A DNA stretch of 25,981 nt from Flavobacterium sp. (GCA_030152225.1 JASLHL010000282.1:1-25981); one strand, 5' to 3'; positions 1 through 9,510 are shown, counted from the first letter of the stretch. Notes: generated by a model from the letters alone, not told the origin. Made by a program: numbers and translations.

Positions 1-1
1 T

Positions 2-973
<972 letters not shown>

Positions 974-990
974 TTGAAAATATCTAATAG

Positions 991-1024
991 AAAAGGTCAA
1001 GCCTCTTGCATTGACCTTTTTTTG
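991..1024 (+). terminator. Rho-independent terminator after gyrB
   Basis: Perfect 10-bp stem AAAAGGTCAA / TTGACCTTTT at 991-1000 and 1011-1020 with a 10-nt loop, continuing into a T run to 1023. It lies 18 bp past the gyrB stop codon. Confidence 0.88.
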
Positions 1025-1053
1025 TTTAACGTAAACTTTAAAGCCATTTAATT

Positions 1054-1989
1054 ATGAAAGTATCTGTAATTGGAGCAGGTAACGTAGGTGCAACATGCGC
1101 TGAAGTTATCGCATTTAGGCAAATCGCTAGTGAAGTAGTCCTAGTAGATATTACTGAAGGATTAGCTGAAGGTAAAGCGATGGATATCATGCAATGTGCT
1201 GCAAATTCGGGTTTTGATACCGTTGTAAAAGGGGTAACAAAACAGTATGCGCGTACAGTAAACAGTGATGTAGTTGTGATTACTTCTGGGATTCCCAGAA
1301 AACCGGGGATGACTCGCGAAGAATTAATTGGAACGAATACAGCTATTGTAAAGAGCGTCATGGAAAATGCTTTAACAGTTTCTCCAAACGCTATCTTTGT
1401 AATTGTGACTAATCCTATGGACACAATGGCCTTGGCAGCCCTGAAGATTTCGGGATTGCCAAAGAATAGAATTATCGGAATGGGAGGAGCATTAGACTCT
1501 GCGCGTTTTAAGTATTTCTTGAGCCAAAAGCTTGACAAACCAGTTGCAGATATTGAAGGAATGGTTATAGGAGGCCATGGTGATACCACCATGATCCCCT
1601 TGATTCGTTTGGCTACCTATAAGGGAATTCCTGTAACGCAATTGTTGTCTGTCGAAGATCAACAAGAAGTGGTGAAGCAAACTATGGTTGGTGGAGCAAC
1701 TTTGACAAAACTATTGGGAACTTCCGCTTGGTACGCGCCTGGCGCAGCTGTGGCACAATTAGTGGATAGTATTTTACACGACAGAAAAAAACTAATCCCT
1801 TGTTCTACGCTGTTAGAAGGAGAGTATGGGGAACAAAACATCTTTATCGGTGTTCCGTGTATCATCGGGAAAAACGGAATCGAAGAAATTGTCGATATCG
1901 CTTTAAATAAAGAAGAAAAAGAAGAATTTAGTAAGAGTGCGGAAGCTATAAAAGAGGTAAATAAAGAACTTCATAACATACTTTCATAA
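1054..1989 (+). CDS. mdh: Malate dehydrogenase (NAD-dependent, LDH-like type)
   Basis: Interconverts L-malate and oxaloacetate with NAD in the citric acid cycle; cytoplasmic. The 311-residue protein has the usual length of the bacterial LDH-like MDH group. The N-terminal Rossmann motif is GAGNVGATCA (residues 8-17), ended by an acidic residue in VLVDI that favours NAD over NADP. Substrate-site arginines are in RKPGMTR (R82 and R88) and DSARF (R151), and the catalytic histidine is H175 in GGHGDTT. R82 at the specificity position fits malate rather than lactate. The start ATG at 1054 begins directly with the beta strand before the Rossmann loop, as expected. The gene has its own unit between the gyrB terminator and the secDF promoter. 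No convincing terminator was found after it. Confidence 0.96.
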   Translation: MKVSVIGAGNVGATCAEVIAFRQIASEVVLVDITEGLAEGKAMDIMQCAANSGFDTVVKGVTKQYARTVNSDVVVITSGIPRKPGMTREELIGTNTAIVKSVMENALTVSPNAIFVIVTNPMDTMALAALKISGLPKNRIIGMGGALDSARFKYFLSQKLDKPVADIEGMVIGGHGDTTMIPLIRLATYKGIPVTQLLSVEDQQEVVKQTMVGGATLTKLLGTSAWYAPGAAVAQLVDSILHDRKKLIPCSTLLEGEYGEQNIFIGVPCIIGKNGIEEIVDIALNKEEKEEFSKSAEAIKEVNKELHNILS

Positions 1990-2060
1990 AATTATTATAA
2001 GACGTCGGGCAAATAGAAGGTAAAATCCTCGTTTTTTTAGCGATAAACTTGCCAAAAGAA

Positions 2061-2091
2061 TTGGTTAATCTAGCATCATATTTTATATTTG
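2061..2091 (+). promoter_or_regulatory. Bacteroidota-type promoter of secDF
   Basis: TTG at 2061-2063 and a -7 box TATATTTG at 2084-2091, separated by 20 bp. This matches the TTG - about 20 bp - TAnnTTTG pattern known for Bacteroidota sigma-ABfr. Transcription would start near 2098 and leave a leader of about 30 nt before the ATG at 2130. Confidence 0.7.
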
Positions 2092-2129
2092 CTCGTTTTA
2101 AAAAAATAATTAATTAATTTTTAGTAATA

Positions 2130-5126
2130 ATGCAAAACAAGGGACTTGTTAAATTTTTTGCAATAATTTTTGCTCTGGTAAGTATCTACCAGTTGTCTTT
2201 CACCTTTGTTACAGGCCATTATGAGGACAAAGCGAAAGCTTTTGCTAACGGAGATTCTGAGAAAGAATTACAGTATTTAGACTCAATTGGCAATCAAACA
2301 GTTTTTTTAGGACAGACATTTAATGAAGTAAGAGCTAAACAAATCAACAAAGGATTGGATTTAGAGGGAGGAATTAACGTAACGTTACAAATCTCGATCA
2401 AAGACATCTTGAAAGGTTTAGCAAATAATTCTAAAAATGCTGTTTTTAACAAAGCATTAGCAGAGGCTGAGGCAATGAGACAAGGTAATCAAAGTTACCT
2501 TGATGCGTTTTATACTGCATTCGAAAAAGAATCAAAAGGCAGTGTGAAATTAGCTTCGGGAGATATTTTTGCAAACAGAAATTTAAGTGAGATTACAGTA
2601 GGAATGTCAGATAACCAAGTAAAGGCTATCTTAGACAAAAAAGTAAAAGAATCTATTGAGAGTGCGTACCGCGTATTCAGAGAGCGTATTGACAAATTTG
2701 GTGTGTCACAGCCCAATATTCAAATGCTTGGTGATACAGGACGTATTTTGGTTGAATTGCCTGGTGCAAAAGATGTAGATCGTATCAAGAATCTTTTACA
2801 AAGTACTGCTCAATTAGAGTTTTGGGAAACGTATAAAGTAGAAGAAATCGGTAATTATTTAGCATCTGCAAATGAGTACCTGAAATCAACTGAAAAAGCG
2901 GCTAAACCTGAAACAAAAGAAATCGAACAAGCTCAAGATTCAACAAAAACTGATGTTGATGCATTATTAGGTGGAATTAAAGCAGACGATACAGAAGACC
3001 AATTACAAGACTTAGGTCCATTATTCAGCTTATTTGTTGGAGGTGGACAACAAGGAAGTCCTATTTTAGGTTATGTTCAAACGAAAGATACAGTAAAGGT
3101 AAATGCGTTATTGAAACGTCAAGACGTAAGAAACTTATTACCTGCTGATCAAAAATACGCGCGTTTTGTTTGGGGTAAACCAAGTAAAAAAGCACCAGAC
3201 ATCGTAGAGATGTACGCGTTAAAAACAAACCGAGAAGGAGTTCCTCCTTTAAGTGGAAGTGTGGTAACAGGTGCGCAAGACGAGTATGATAACTTCGGTC
3301 GTCCAGTTGTTGGAATGACCATGAGTCCAAAAGGAGCTAAAATCTGGGAAGAATTAACAGGAAAAGCATTTACAGAGCGTTCGAATATCGCTATTGTATT
3401 AGACAATGTTGTGTATTCTGCTCCAGGGGTTACCAATGGACCAATTTCAGGCGGTAGATCATCAATCTCTGGTGATTTTACTGTAGCTGATGCAAAAGAC
3501 TTAGCTAATATTTTACGTGCAGGTAAATTACCAGCAGGTGCGGATATCGTACAATCAGAAATCGTAGGACCATCATTAGGACAACAAGCAATCGATGCAG
3601 GTATGTTATCTGCAATCGCTGGTTTAATCGTTGTTTGGTTATGGATGGCTTTCTACTACGGAAGAGCAGGTTGGTATGCAAACATTGCTTTATTAGCCAA
3701 CTTATTATTCATGTTTGGTATCTTAGCTAGTTTAGGTGCTGTATTGACATTACCTGGTATTGCGGGTATCGTGTTGACTATGGGTACGGCTGTGGATGCT
3801 AACATTATTATCTCCGAACGAGCCAAAGAGTGTTTGCGAAAGGGAATGAGCCTTGCCGATACAATCAAAGAATCGTATAGCTGGCACGGTGCTATGCGCC
3901 CAATCGTAGATGCTAACGTAACGCACATCCTAACAGGGGTTATCTTATTCGCTTTCGGATCAGGACCAATCAAAGGATTCGCAACTACGTTATTAATTGG
4001 TATCGCTACGTCTTTGTTTACTTCTATCTTCATCGCTCGTATCTTTATGGATAGAGACGTGAAAGCAGGAAGAACTTTGATGTTCGCTACGAATATCACG
4101 AAAAACTGGTTTACAGGCTTCAATTTCGATTTCTTGAAAATGAAGAAAGCAACGTATGGTTTATCTGCTGTAATTGTTGTTGTTTCTTTTGCTTCATTCT
4201 TTATCAACGGATTTGATGAAGGAACAGATTTCGTTGGAGGTAGAACGTTCCAAGTGAAATTTGATAAAGAAGTTTCAGCGAATGACGTAAGTGAAAAATT
4301 AGGTGAAGTATTCGGCGTAAGCGTAGAAGCAAAAGTTTTTGGTAACAAAGAACAATTGAAAATTACGACGAAATATAAAGTAGAAGAAGAAGGTGCTGCA
4401 GTTGACCAAGAAGTAAACGAATTGTTATACAAAGGATTGAAACCGTACTACGCGAAAGATATCACATACCAAGAATTCGTTAATGCAACAGAAGGAAAAG
4501 TATATGGAGTGATTCAAGCTTCTAAAATCGGACCAAGTGTTGCGAAAGACGTAAAACAAAATGCGTATTGGGCTGTTTTAGGTTCAATGGCTGCTATCTT
4601 TATTTACTTAGTGATTTCATTCCGCAAATGGCAATACTCTTTAGGAGCTATCGTTTCGGTTGCACACGACGTAATCTTTGTATTGGGAGTGTACTCATTA
4701 ACATACAAATTTATGCCTTGGCACATGGAAATCGATCAACACTTTATTGCGGCTATTCTTACCGTAATTGGGTACTCGATGAACGATACCGTAATTGTAT
4801 TTGACCGTGTGCGTGAGTTTATCGCTGGTAAAACAAAAGGAGATTTTAATAAGATCGTAAACGATTCAGTAAATACAACCTTATCAAGAACAATCAATAC
4901 ATCGTTAACTTTAATCTTTGTATTGTTAATCATGTTCATCTTTGGTGGAGATTCAATCCGCGGATTTATCTTCGCTATGTTAATTGGTATTATTGTAGGT
5001 ACATACTCTTCATTATTCTTAGCTACACCTGTATTAGTTGATACAATGCCTAGAAAAGATAAAGAAGAAATCGAAAGATTACACCGTGAAGCGCAAGAAG
5101 AAGAACTTGCAGGCGAACAAGCCTAA
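2130..5126 (+). CDS. secDF: Fused protein translocase subunit SecDF
   Basis: Inner-membrane RND-family protein that uses the proton gradient to help SecYEG complete protein export across the cytoplasmic membrane. SecD and SecF are one 998-residue chain, the normal state in Bacteroidota. The SecD half has an N-terminal membrane segment (about residues 7-28), the hallmark GLDLEGG (75-81), a large periplasmic domain with TAQLEFW, and a membrane bundle containing GTAVDANIII. The SecF half begins near the FATNITKNWFTGFNFDF stretch, with DEGTDFVGGR in its periplasmic loop and IGYSMNDTVIVFDRVRE in its membrane bundle. The second half uses a restricted set of codons, which fits high expression. It is transcribed alone from a good promoter and closed by a long terminator hairpin. 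Confidence 0.97.
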   Translation: MQNKGLVKFFAIIFALVSIYQLSFTFVTGHYEDKAKAFANGDSEKELQYLDSIGNQTVFLGQTFNEVRAKQINKGLDLEGGINVTLQISIKDILKGLANNSKNAVFNKALAEAEAMRQGNQSYLDAFYTAFEKESKGSVKLASGDIFANRNLSEITVGMSDNQVKAILDKKVKESIESAYRVFRERIDKFGVSQPNIQMLGDTGRILVELPGAKDVDRIKNLLQSTAQLEFWETYKVEEIGNYLASANEYLKSTEKAAKPETKEIEQAQDSTKTDVDALLGGIKADDTEDQLQDLGPLFSLFVGGGQQGSPILGYVQTKDTVKVNALLKRQDVRNLLPADQKYARFVWGKPSKKAPDIVEMYALKTNREGVPPLSGSVVTGAQDEYDNFGRPVVGMTMSPKGAKIWEELTGKAFTERSNIAIVLDNVVYSAPGVTNGPISGGRSSISGDFTVADAKDLANILRAGKLPAGADIVQSEIVGPSLGQQAIDAGMLSAIAGLIVVWLWMAFYYGRAGWYANIALLANLLFMFGILASLGAVLTLPGIAGIVLTMGTAVDANIIISERAKECLRKGMSLADTIKESYSWHGAMRPIVDANVTHILTGVILFAFGSGPIKGFATTLLIGIATSLFTSIFIARIFMDRDVKAGRTLMFATNITKNWFTGFNFDFLKMKKATYGLSAVIVVVSFASFFINGFDEGTDFVGGRTFQVKFDKEVSANDVSEKLGEVFGVSVEAKVFGNKEQLKITTKYKVEEEGAAVDQEVNELLYKGLKPYYAKDITYQEFVNATEGKVYGVIQASKIGPSVAKDVKQNAYWAVLGSMAAIFIYLVISFRKWQYSLGAIVSVAHDVIFVLGVYSLTYKFMPWHMEIDQHFIAAILTVIGYSMNDTVIVFDRVREFIAGKTKGDFNKIVNDSVNTTLSRTINTSLTLIFVLLIMFIFGGDSIRGFIFAMLIGIIVGTYSSLFLATPVLVDTMPRKDKEEIERLHREAQEEELAGEQA

Positions 5127-5149
5127 TTCACGTGGATCATACACAAAAA

Positions 5150-5187
5150 CAAAAAGAGGAAGTAGTTCAACTACTTCCTCTTTTTGT
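5150..5187 (+). terminator. Terminator after secDF
   Basis: Stem of at least 17 bp: 5150-5166 pairs with 5170-5186 around a 3-nt loop, and AAAAAGAGG on the left matches CCTCTTTTT on the right. The A-rich left arm and T-rich right arm make it potentially active in both directions. Confidence 0.9.
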
Positions 5188-5242
5188 TTGTCTTACTTTT
5201 TGTTTTTTTAGTTACTTTGGAAGAAATCATTAAAGTCGAGCA

Positions 5243-5740
5243 ATGCTTACAGTTGAAATGGTCACTTTAGAGGAAAAGCAGGTGTTGCGCAATTTGATGC
5301 AATGGTGTAAATAGGACTTTACGGCATTTGATCTAGAAGATGGGGATGTCATGGGGTTGTATGCTTATCCTTACTTCGATTATTATTTCGTTGAACCTGA
5401 TCGCTATGCGTATTTTATCAAAATAAAGGGTGTTTTAGCGGGTTTCGCCTTAGTTCGATGTAGTTTGTTAGTCCAAACAAAAGAACCCGTTTGGGAGCTT
5501 GTAGCATACTTTATACTGAAAAAATATAGAAGAACCGGAATAGGAAGCCAAACAGCAAGGGAAATTTGGTCCAAACACTAGGGAAAATGGTAGATTGGAG
5601 TTATGGCGAATAATACGCCTGCTTTAGTTTTTTGGCGTAAAATAGCCATTCCCTATCCCCCTCATTCCCTTGAATTAGAAGAACAGGATTGGGATGGAAT
5701 AATTTTGGTTTTAGCCGCAAAAAATAATAAAATTGTATAA
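5243..5740 (+). pseudogene. GNAT-family N-acetyltransferase with three in-frame TAG codons
   Basis: Translation from ATG 5243 to TAA 5740 gives 165 codons in one frame and resembles a complete small GNAT-type acetyltransferase. Visible segments are GLYAYPYFDYYFVEPDRYAY, GVLAGFALVR, an acetyl-CoA loop region YRRTGIGSQTAREIW, and the C-terminal NNTPALVFWRK that is typical of this subfamily. The frame is broken only by TAG at 5312, 5579 and 5591; I see no insertion or deletion. The longest uninterrupted piece, from 5351 to 5581, covers only the middle of the fold. Since the surrounding residues still look conserved, inactivation is probably recent. Suppression of UAG is a remote alternative with no support elsewhere in the window. 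The substrate is unknown. It sits alone between secDF and the nagB-like gene. Confidence 0.8.
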
Positions 5741-6037
5741 GACACAGATTTTTATGTTTTTAAGTTGGAATTTCCAGGCTTGACTTAACTTAAAATTAAG
5801 GCTTTAACGCCCTGTTTATAAGGGAATGCAAAAAAAATGCGTTAAGTATTTTAAAATTTTGTATTTTTGATACACGAAAAAGAAAATCGACGTATTAGAA
5901 AAGAAATAATCTAGGAAGTCGTTGAATGGATAAGTTATAATTAACCGTGTAAATTCAACAAGCAATAGAGCGTAAAAGAGTAGTTAGCCTTGTACAATCT
6001 GTTTGAGTATTTGTAGAAGTTATACAAGATAAATGAA
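5741..6037. other. Intergenic stretch upstream of the nagB-like gene
   Basis: About 300 bp without a credible gene. A -7-like TATTTTTG lies at 5862-5869 on the plus strand but lacks a clear TTG about 20 bp upstream, so it is only a weak promoter candidate with a leader of roughly 160 nt. No RNA gene or terminator was recognised. Confidence 0.45.
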
Positions 6038-6814
6038 TTGAAAAATAAAGTGCTAGAAAATTCTTTACAACAAGCGATTAAAGTATACTCGAATGCCGAT
6101 GGTGCATCGCTATACGTTGCTGATAAAATTGCGCAAATTATAAAGAGAAAGCAAGAGTTGGGAGACTTTGCTATCTTGGGATTGGCCACAGGATCTACTC
6201 CAAAAGGAGTCTATAAAGAACTCGTGCGCTTACATCAAAATGAAGGGTTGAGCTTTCAAAACGTAGTGACTTTCAACTTAGATGAATATTACCCTATGCA
6301 TCCCGTAGAAGAACAGAGCTACGTGACTTTTATGCGACAAAATCTGTTTAATCACCTCGATATTCCTGCACATCAAATCCATATTCCTGATGGGACATTA
6401 TCCTTGGAAGGTATACAAGCGTATTGTGATTTGTATGAACAGAAAATTAAAGATTTTGGTGGATTGGATATGCAATTATTGGGAATTGGTCGTAGTGGAC
6501 ATATCGGATTTAATGAACCTGGTTCATTGAAAGATTCCATGACGCGTTTGGTTAACTTAAACGATATCACAAGAGAGGATGCTTCGGATGACTTTGGAGG
6601 AAAAGATAGAGTCCCTACTCAGGCGATTACTATGGGAATTCAAACCATTATGCAAGCCAAACAAATATTTTTATTGGCCTTGAGTGAACGCAAAGCAGCA
6701 ATCATTCAACAGGCGTTGAGAGGTGAAATTTCAGCGGAAGTACCCGCTACGTTTTTACAACAGCTTGAACATGTAGAATATATTTTAGATCAAAAAGCAG
6801 CTTCTTTGTTGTAA
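6038..6814 (+). CDS. nagB: Glucosamine-6-phosphate deaminase-like protein (NagB family)
   Basis: Member of the NagB/6-phosphogluconolactonase isomerase fold; classical NagB converts glucosamine-6-phosphate to fructose-6-phosphate and ammonia. The 258-residue length fits single-domain NagB. The start is TTG at 6038, because the nearby ATG at 6033 runs into a stop after two codons. Recognisable motifs are the sugar-phosphate loop LATGSTPKG, the catalytic acid in FNLDEYYP (D82, equivalent to E. coli D72) and GIGRSGHIGFNEPGS, where H155 and E160 match E. coli H143 and E148. The residue equivalent to E. coli D141 is Ser153. The RxGHIGFNEPGS form and the ITREDASDDFGG segment recall the long NagB-like proteins that carry a C-terminal PIG-L deacetylase domain, which is absent here. 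Family membership is firm; the exact reaction is less so. It is monocistronic with its own terminator. Confidence 0.85.
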   Translation: MKNKVLENSLQQAIKVYSNADGASLYVADKIAQIIKRKQELGDFAILGLATGSTPKGVYKELVRLHQNEGLSFQNVVTFNLDEYYPMHPVEEQSYVTFMRQNLFNHLDIPAHQIHIPDGTLSLEGIQAYCDLYEQKIKDFGGLDMQLLGIGRSGHIGFNEPGSLKDSMTRLVNLNDITREDASDDFGGKDRVPTQAITMGIQTIMQAKQIFLLALSERKAAIIQQALRGEISAEVPATFLQQLEHVEYILDQKAASLL

Positions 6815-6856
6815 AATACCTTGGAAGAAAGAAGTTAATTGATTTATACCCGATAC

Positions 6857-6891
6857 AAAAAGCGATGCATTTTATATGCATCGCTTTTTTT
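6857..6891. terminator. Bidirectional terminator between convergent genes
   Basis: AGCGATGCAT at 6861-6870 pairs with ATGCATCGCT at 6876-6885 across a 5-nt loop, flanked by A5 on the left and T7 on the right. It ends the nagB-like gene and, read on the other strand, lies 67 bp after the stop of the reverse-strand gene at 6958. Confidence 0.9.
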
Positions 6892-6957
6892 GTGGTTGAA
6901 TAAGTGAATGATGTTGGTTTCTATACAAATAAATGGGGTACATAAGGTAAATGAAGC

Positions 6958-7683
6958 TTACGATTGCCTGTAATTGTCCATAATAGAACGAAAGAGTTCT
7001 GCATTTGAGGGCGGAGTTAATATAACAGCACTAATCTTTTTATTGACAATGTTTTGCAGGGAATCAAATGTCTTACCTCCTGTAGAGATCACAGGGAAAT
7101 CGGGATATTTTTGCTGTAAATAATCCACAATTTGTAGGGTATTAGCACCTCCTGTGACATTAAAACAACTAACCCCTGCTTTAATACGCGCTTCAAAATC
7201 AAAATTTATCGTAGATACGCTGGAAATAATAGGAATGGTGAGTTGTTGTTTTAGTTTAGCAATATCTTCATTTTTAAAGGGTTGGTTTACAATCACAGCC
7301 GCAGCCCCATACTTTTGTGCTTCCATGGCAACTTCAATAGCAAAATCACCCTGCGTCATGCCTCCACCAATTCCACAGATCACGGGTTTATTGGAAAAAG
7401 CAATTAACGTTTTGATAATGCGTAAAGAAGGCGTAAAAGGATAAACGGCCAATAATGCATCTGCATCGTTATTTTCAATTAGTGCTAAGTCCGTCGAATA
7501 CAAAATGGTCTTGATTCTTTTATCGTGAAGTTCAATTCCTTTGCACCATTTTGTAATGTGATTTGGTGTTGGAATTTTTGCCTTTTCTTTCTCAGGTGAT
7601 TTCCAAAAAAGAAACAAGTCCCAAAAGCGCCTTTTAGGTGGTGGAGTGTTCCAAATAGAGCTTGTATGATCTGTCGTTGCCAT
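6958..7683 (-). CDS. Conserved TIM-barrel protein of unknown function
   Basis: A 241-residue soluble protein with alternating beta strands and helices typical of a phosphate-binding (beta/alpha)8 barrel. Glycine-rich strand ends are visible: PVICGIGGGMTQGDF, FNVTGGANT and PVISTGGKT, the last resembling the phosphate-gripping loops of the ThiG and KDPG-aldolase-like superfamily. Cysteines occur in KWCKG, VICGIG and VSCFNV. The part from ITKWCKGIELHDKRIK onward resembles a protein family in Firmicutes often labelled simply 'hydrolase', which I believe has no demonstrated reaction. The first 35 or so residues are rich in Pro and basic residues, look unlike the barrel, and may be an extension. 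The gene stands alone, facing the nagB-like gene and sharing its terminator. I would not assign a substrate. Confidence 0.75.
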   Translation of the reverse strand: MATTDHTSSIWNTPPPKRRFWDLFLFWKSPEKEKAKIPTPNHITKWCKGIELHDKRIKTILYSTDLALIENNDADALLAVYPFTPSLRIIKTLIAFSNKPVICGIGGGMTQGDFAIEVAMEAQKYGAAAVIVNQPFKNEDIAKLKQQLTIPIISSVSTINFDFEARIKAGVSCFNVTGGANTLQIVDYLQQKYPDFPVISTGGKTFDSLQNIVNKKISAVILTPPSNAELFRSIMDNYRQS

Positions 7684-8070
7684 CTTTCCTATACTTTTAA
7701 ATCTAGGTACAAAGATGAAAAATCTGTCGAATTCGTCTGACTAATTGTAAGTAATCAAAAGGATCTTGTAATGAACTTCGAATTTTGTGTAACAAACGGC
7801 TATGTGTAATGAGCGGGTGGAAGTTGTTTCGATTGATGGAAACAAATAGCGATTTCCACTAAAAGTTGGGAGTACAATAGCTGTTTTTGCCTTTTGTTAA
7901 CGTGTAGATAGATGGATTATAGTCCTCATAAAGTATAAAGAAAGCTAAAACTAACGGTCTAATCTAATAGGATTCAAGAAGTAGGGGAAAGAAGTTGAGT
8001 CTGTCAATGTGTTGAAAATTAGTTGTTTATTATTTTTTTAGTAGATACTCAAGTACAATTTACTAGGTGT

Positions 8071-8098
8071 TAAATTAAATTAATTTAGAATAAATTAA
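8071..8098 (+). promoter_or_regulatory. Operator-like cluster of alternating 8-bp arms
   Basis: TAAATTAA (8071-8078), one base, TTAATTTA (8080-8087), three bases, TAAATTAA (8091-8098). This makes two overlapping perfect inverted repeats sharing the middle arm. A further TAAATTAA lies at 8166-8173, between the -7 box and the start codon. Because the locus is for iron uptake, a Fur-type or other metal-responsive repressor is the natural suspect, but the words do not match the classical Fur box. The high local AT content raises the chance of coincidence. Confidence 0.4.
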
Positions 8099-8139
8099 AA
8101 TAATATAAGGAAAACCGTTTTTCTTTTCAATTTGTGTTC

Positions 8140-8147
8140 TATATTTG
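8140..8147 (+). promoter_or_regulatory. -7 box upstream of the DUF4374 lipoprotein gene
   Basis: TATATTTG matches TAnnTTTG exactly, 33 bp before the ATG at 8181. The -33 region is T-rich but has no clear TTG, as might be expected for a regulated promoter. Confidence 0.55.
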
Positions 8148-8180
8148 TGTTGTTTATAACTAGTCTAAATTAAATTAAGT

Positions 8181-9437
8181 ATGAAAAAATACATTAAATC
8201 CGTTCTAGCGCTAAGCTTAATAGCGGGAATGATTGCTTGTAGTAGTGACGATAACGCAAAAAAAGATCCAGATCCTGTTGGTCCAGAGGAACCTGGAAAT
8301 GAAAAGGTAGAACGCTTTATTATCGCAGCATCCTCTCTTGAATATCAAGGAGTTGCCGATTATTTGCTAACCGTATCAGACGTGGAGAGTGGAAGTGTAA
8401 GTCTAAAGAACAACGGAATTGAGCAAGATGGAGTTTATCGTTACTACTTAACGACAAACAACAAATTCTATAGTTTGCTTTATGGTCAAGGTGAGGCAGG
8501 AGCAGTGACTGCTTATAAGTTAAACAAAGAGGGAAAACTTCAAAAATTGAACAATTTTGTTTCAGAAACGGTTCAAGTGTACGGAGCAGTGAACAATGAT
8601 TTTGTAATGTGGAAAGTGCCGCGTTCTGGCGAGCCTATTGCGCCTTGGTGGATCTATAACACCGTATCAGATAGCTTTACAGCTGATGGAGTAATCAATA
8701 CGGTTGATTTAGCCAACAATGGAGAAAGAGCTCATTTTAGCGGGTTAACACAGATAGGGAATAAACTAGTAGCTCCTTATTTTTCAATGCGCGGTATTTC
8801 AGGTGATGTTTGGGGAACATCATTCGCTAATACAGCATGGGCTGCAGTTTATTCCTATCCTTCGATGAAATTGGAAAAAGTTATCACTAGTGATAAGAGT
8901 TCATATATCGGAGCTTACTTCAAAAATGGATTGGTACAAGATGAAAATGGCGATGGCTATGCTTACTCAAGTGCGAATGTAAAAGGTGATAGCGACCAAT
9001 TGCTAACGACCAATCCTTCTGGTATCCTGAAAATCGATGGTAAAACATTGGAGTTTGATGATTCTTATTTCTGGAATATTGAAGAAGCAACAGGGGGGTA
9101 CTTTGTGAATAGCTTTATTTATGCAGGTAAAGGAAACTTTATCGCTCGTTTACAAAACAATAAAGCAGCAGATGACGGAGATGTAAAATATGCAACACTG
9201 AATGTGTACAACAAAACGCATAAATGGATTACAGGATTACCTGAAGGAATTAAAGACTTAGGGTTTTCTGATAAAGGAAATTACGCCCTATTGGATGGAA
9301 AAACAGTGTATATCGGGGTGACTACTACCGAAGGAAGTTTCATCTACAAATTAGATGCCCAAGCAGCTACAGCGAAACGCGGTATTAAAGTAGAAGGGGG
9401 TACGATTACAGCGATTACCAAAATTAGTGCGGAATAA
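8181..9437 (+). CDS. DUF4374 surface lipoprotein, XusB-like siderophore-binding protein
   Basis: A 418-residue predicted lipoprotein. The signal peptide (1-19) ends in a lipobox before Cys20 (LIAGMIAC), and the following SSDD resembles the acidic lipoprotein export signal that sends lipoproteins to the cell surface in Flavobacteriia. A Pro/Asp/Glu-rich linker follows, then repeated beta-strand segments consistent with a beta-propeller-like fold. Order, size and partners match DUF4374 proteins such as XusB (BT2064) of Bacteroides thetaiotaomicron, reported to bind ferric enterobactin at the surface for a TonB receptor. Binding of a siderophore here is inferred from that relation. It is the first gene of the locus, behind its own promoter, with a hairpin separating it from the receptor gene. 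Confidence 0.8.
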   Translation: MKKYIKSVLALSLIAGMIACSSDDNAKKDPDPVGPEEPGNEKVERFIIAASSLEYQGVADYLLTVSDVESGSVSLKNNGIEQDGVYRYYLTTNNKFYSLLYGQGEAGAVTAYKLNKEGKLQKLNNFVSETVQVYGAVNNDFVMWKVPRSGEPIAPWWIYNTVSDSFTADGVINTVDLANNGERAHFSGLTQIGNKLVAPYFSMRGISGDVWGTSFANTAWAAVYSYPSMKLEKVITSDKSSYIGAYFKNGLVQDENGDGYAYSSANVKGDSDQLLTTNPSGILKIDGKTLEFDDSYFWNIEEATGGYFVNSFIYAGKGNFIARLQNNKAADDGDVKYATLNVYNKTHKWITGLPEGIKDLGFSDKGNYALLDGKTVYIGVTTTEGSFIYKLDAQAATAKRGIKVEGGTITAITKISAE

Positions 9438-9449
9438 CAAACCAAAGAA

Positions 9450-9490
9450 ATACAAAAAAGACAATCTACTTACAGGTTGTCTTTTTGTAT
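9450..9490 (+). terminator. Terminator/attenuator between lipoprotein and receptor genes
   Basis: ATACAAAAAAGACAA at 9450-9464 pairs with TTGTCTTTTTGTAT at 9477-9490 with one bulged A, so about 14 bp with a T5 tract inside the right arm. Only 20 bp separate it from the receptor ATG, so it may act as a partial terminator or as an mRNA 3' end stabiliser. Confidence 0.75.
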
Positions 9491-9510
9491 TAGCCAAGTA
9501 AAATGTAAAG

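Larger units (their letters stand above)
7684..8180. other. Divergent intergenic region upstream of the iron-uptake locus
   Basis: About 500 bp with no open frame worth calling. The right end holds a very AT-rich operator-like cluster (8071-8098) and a -7 box (8140-8147) for the locus to the right. On the reverse strand CATCTTTG at 7717-7710 is one base from the TAnnTTTG consensus and could serve the gene ending at 6958. Nothing was recognised in 7740-8060. Confidence 0.5.

Noticed and set aside
3656..4432. 258-residue reverse-strand open frame inside secDF
   Set aside because: A shadow of the strongly coding SecDF frame; composition follows the codon bias of secDF and no domain is recognisable.
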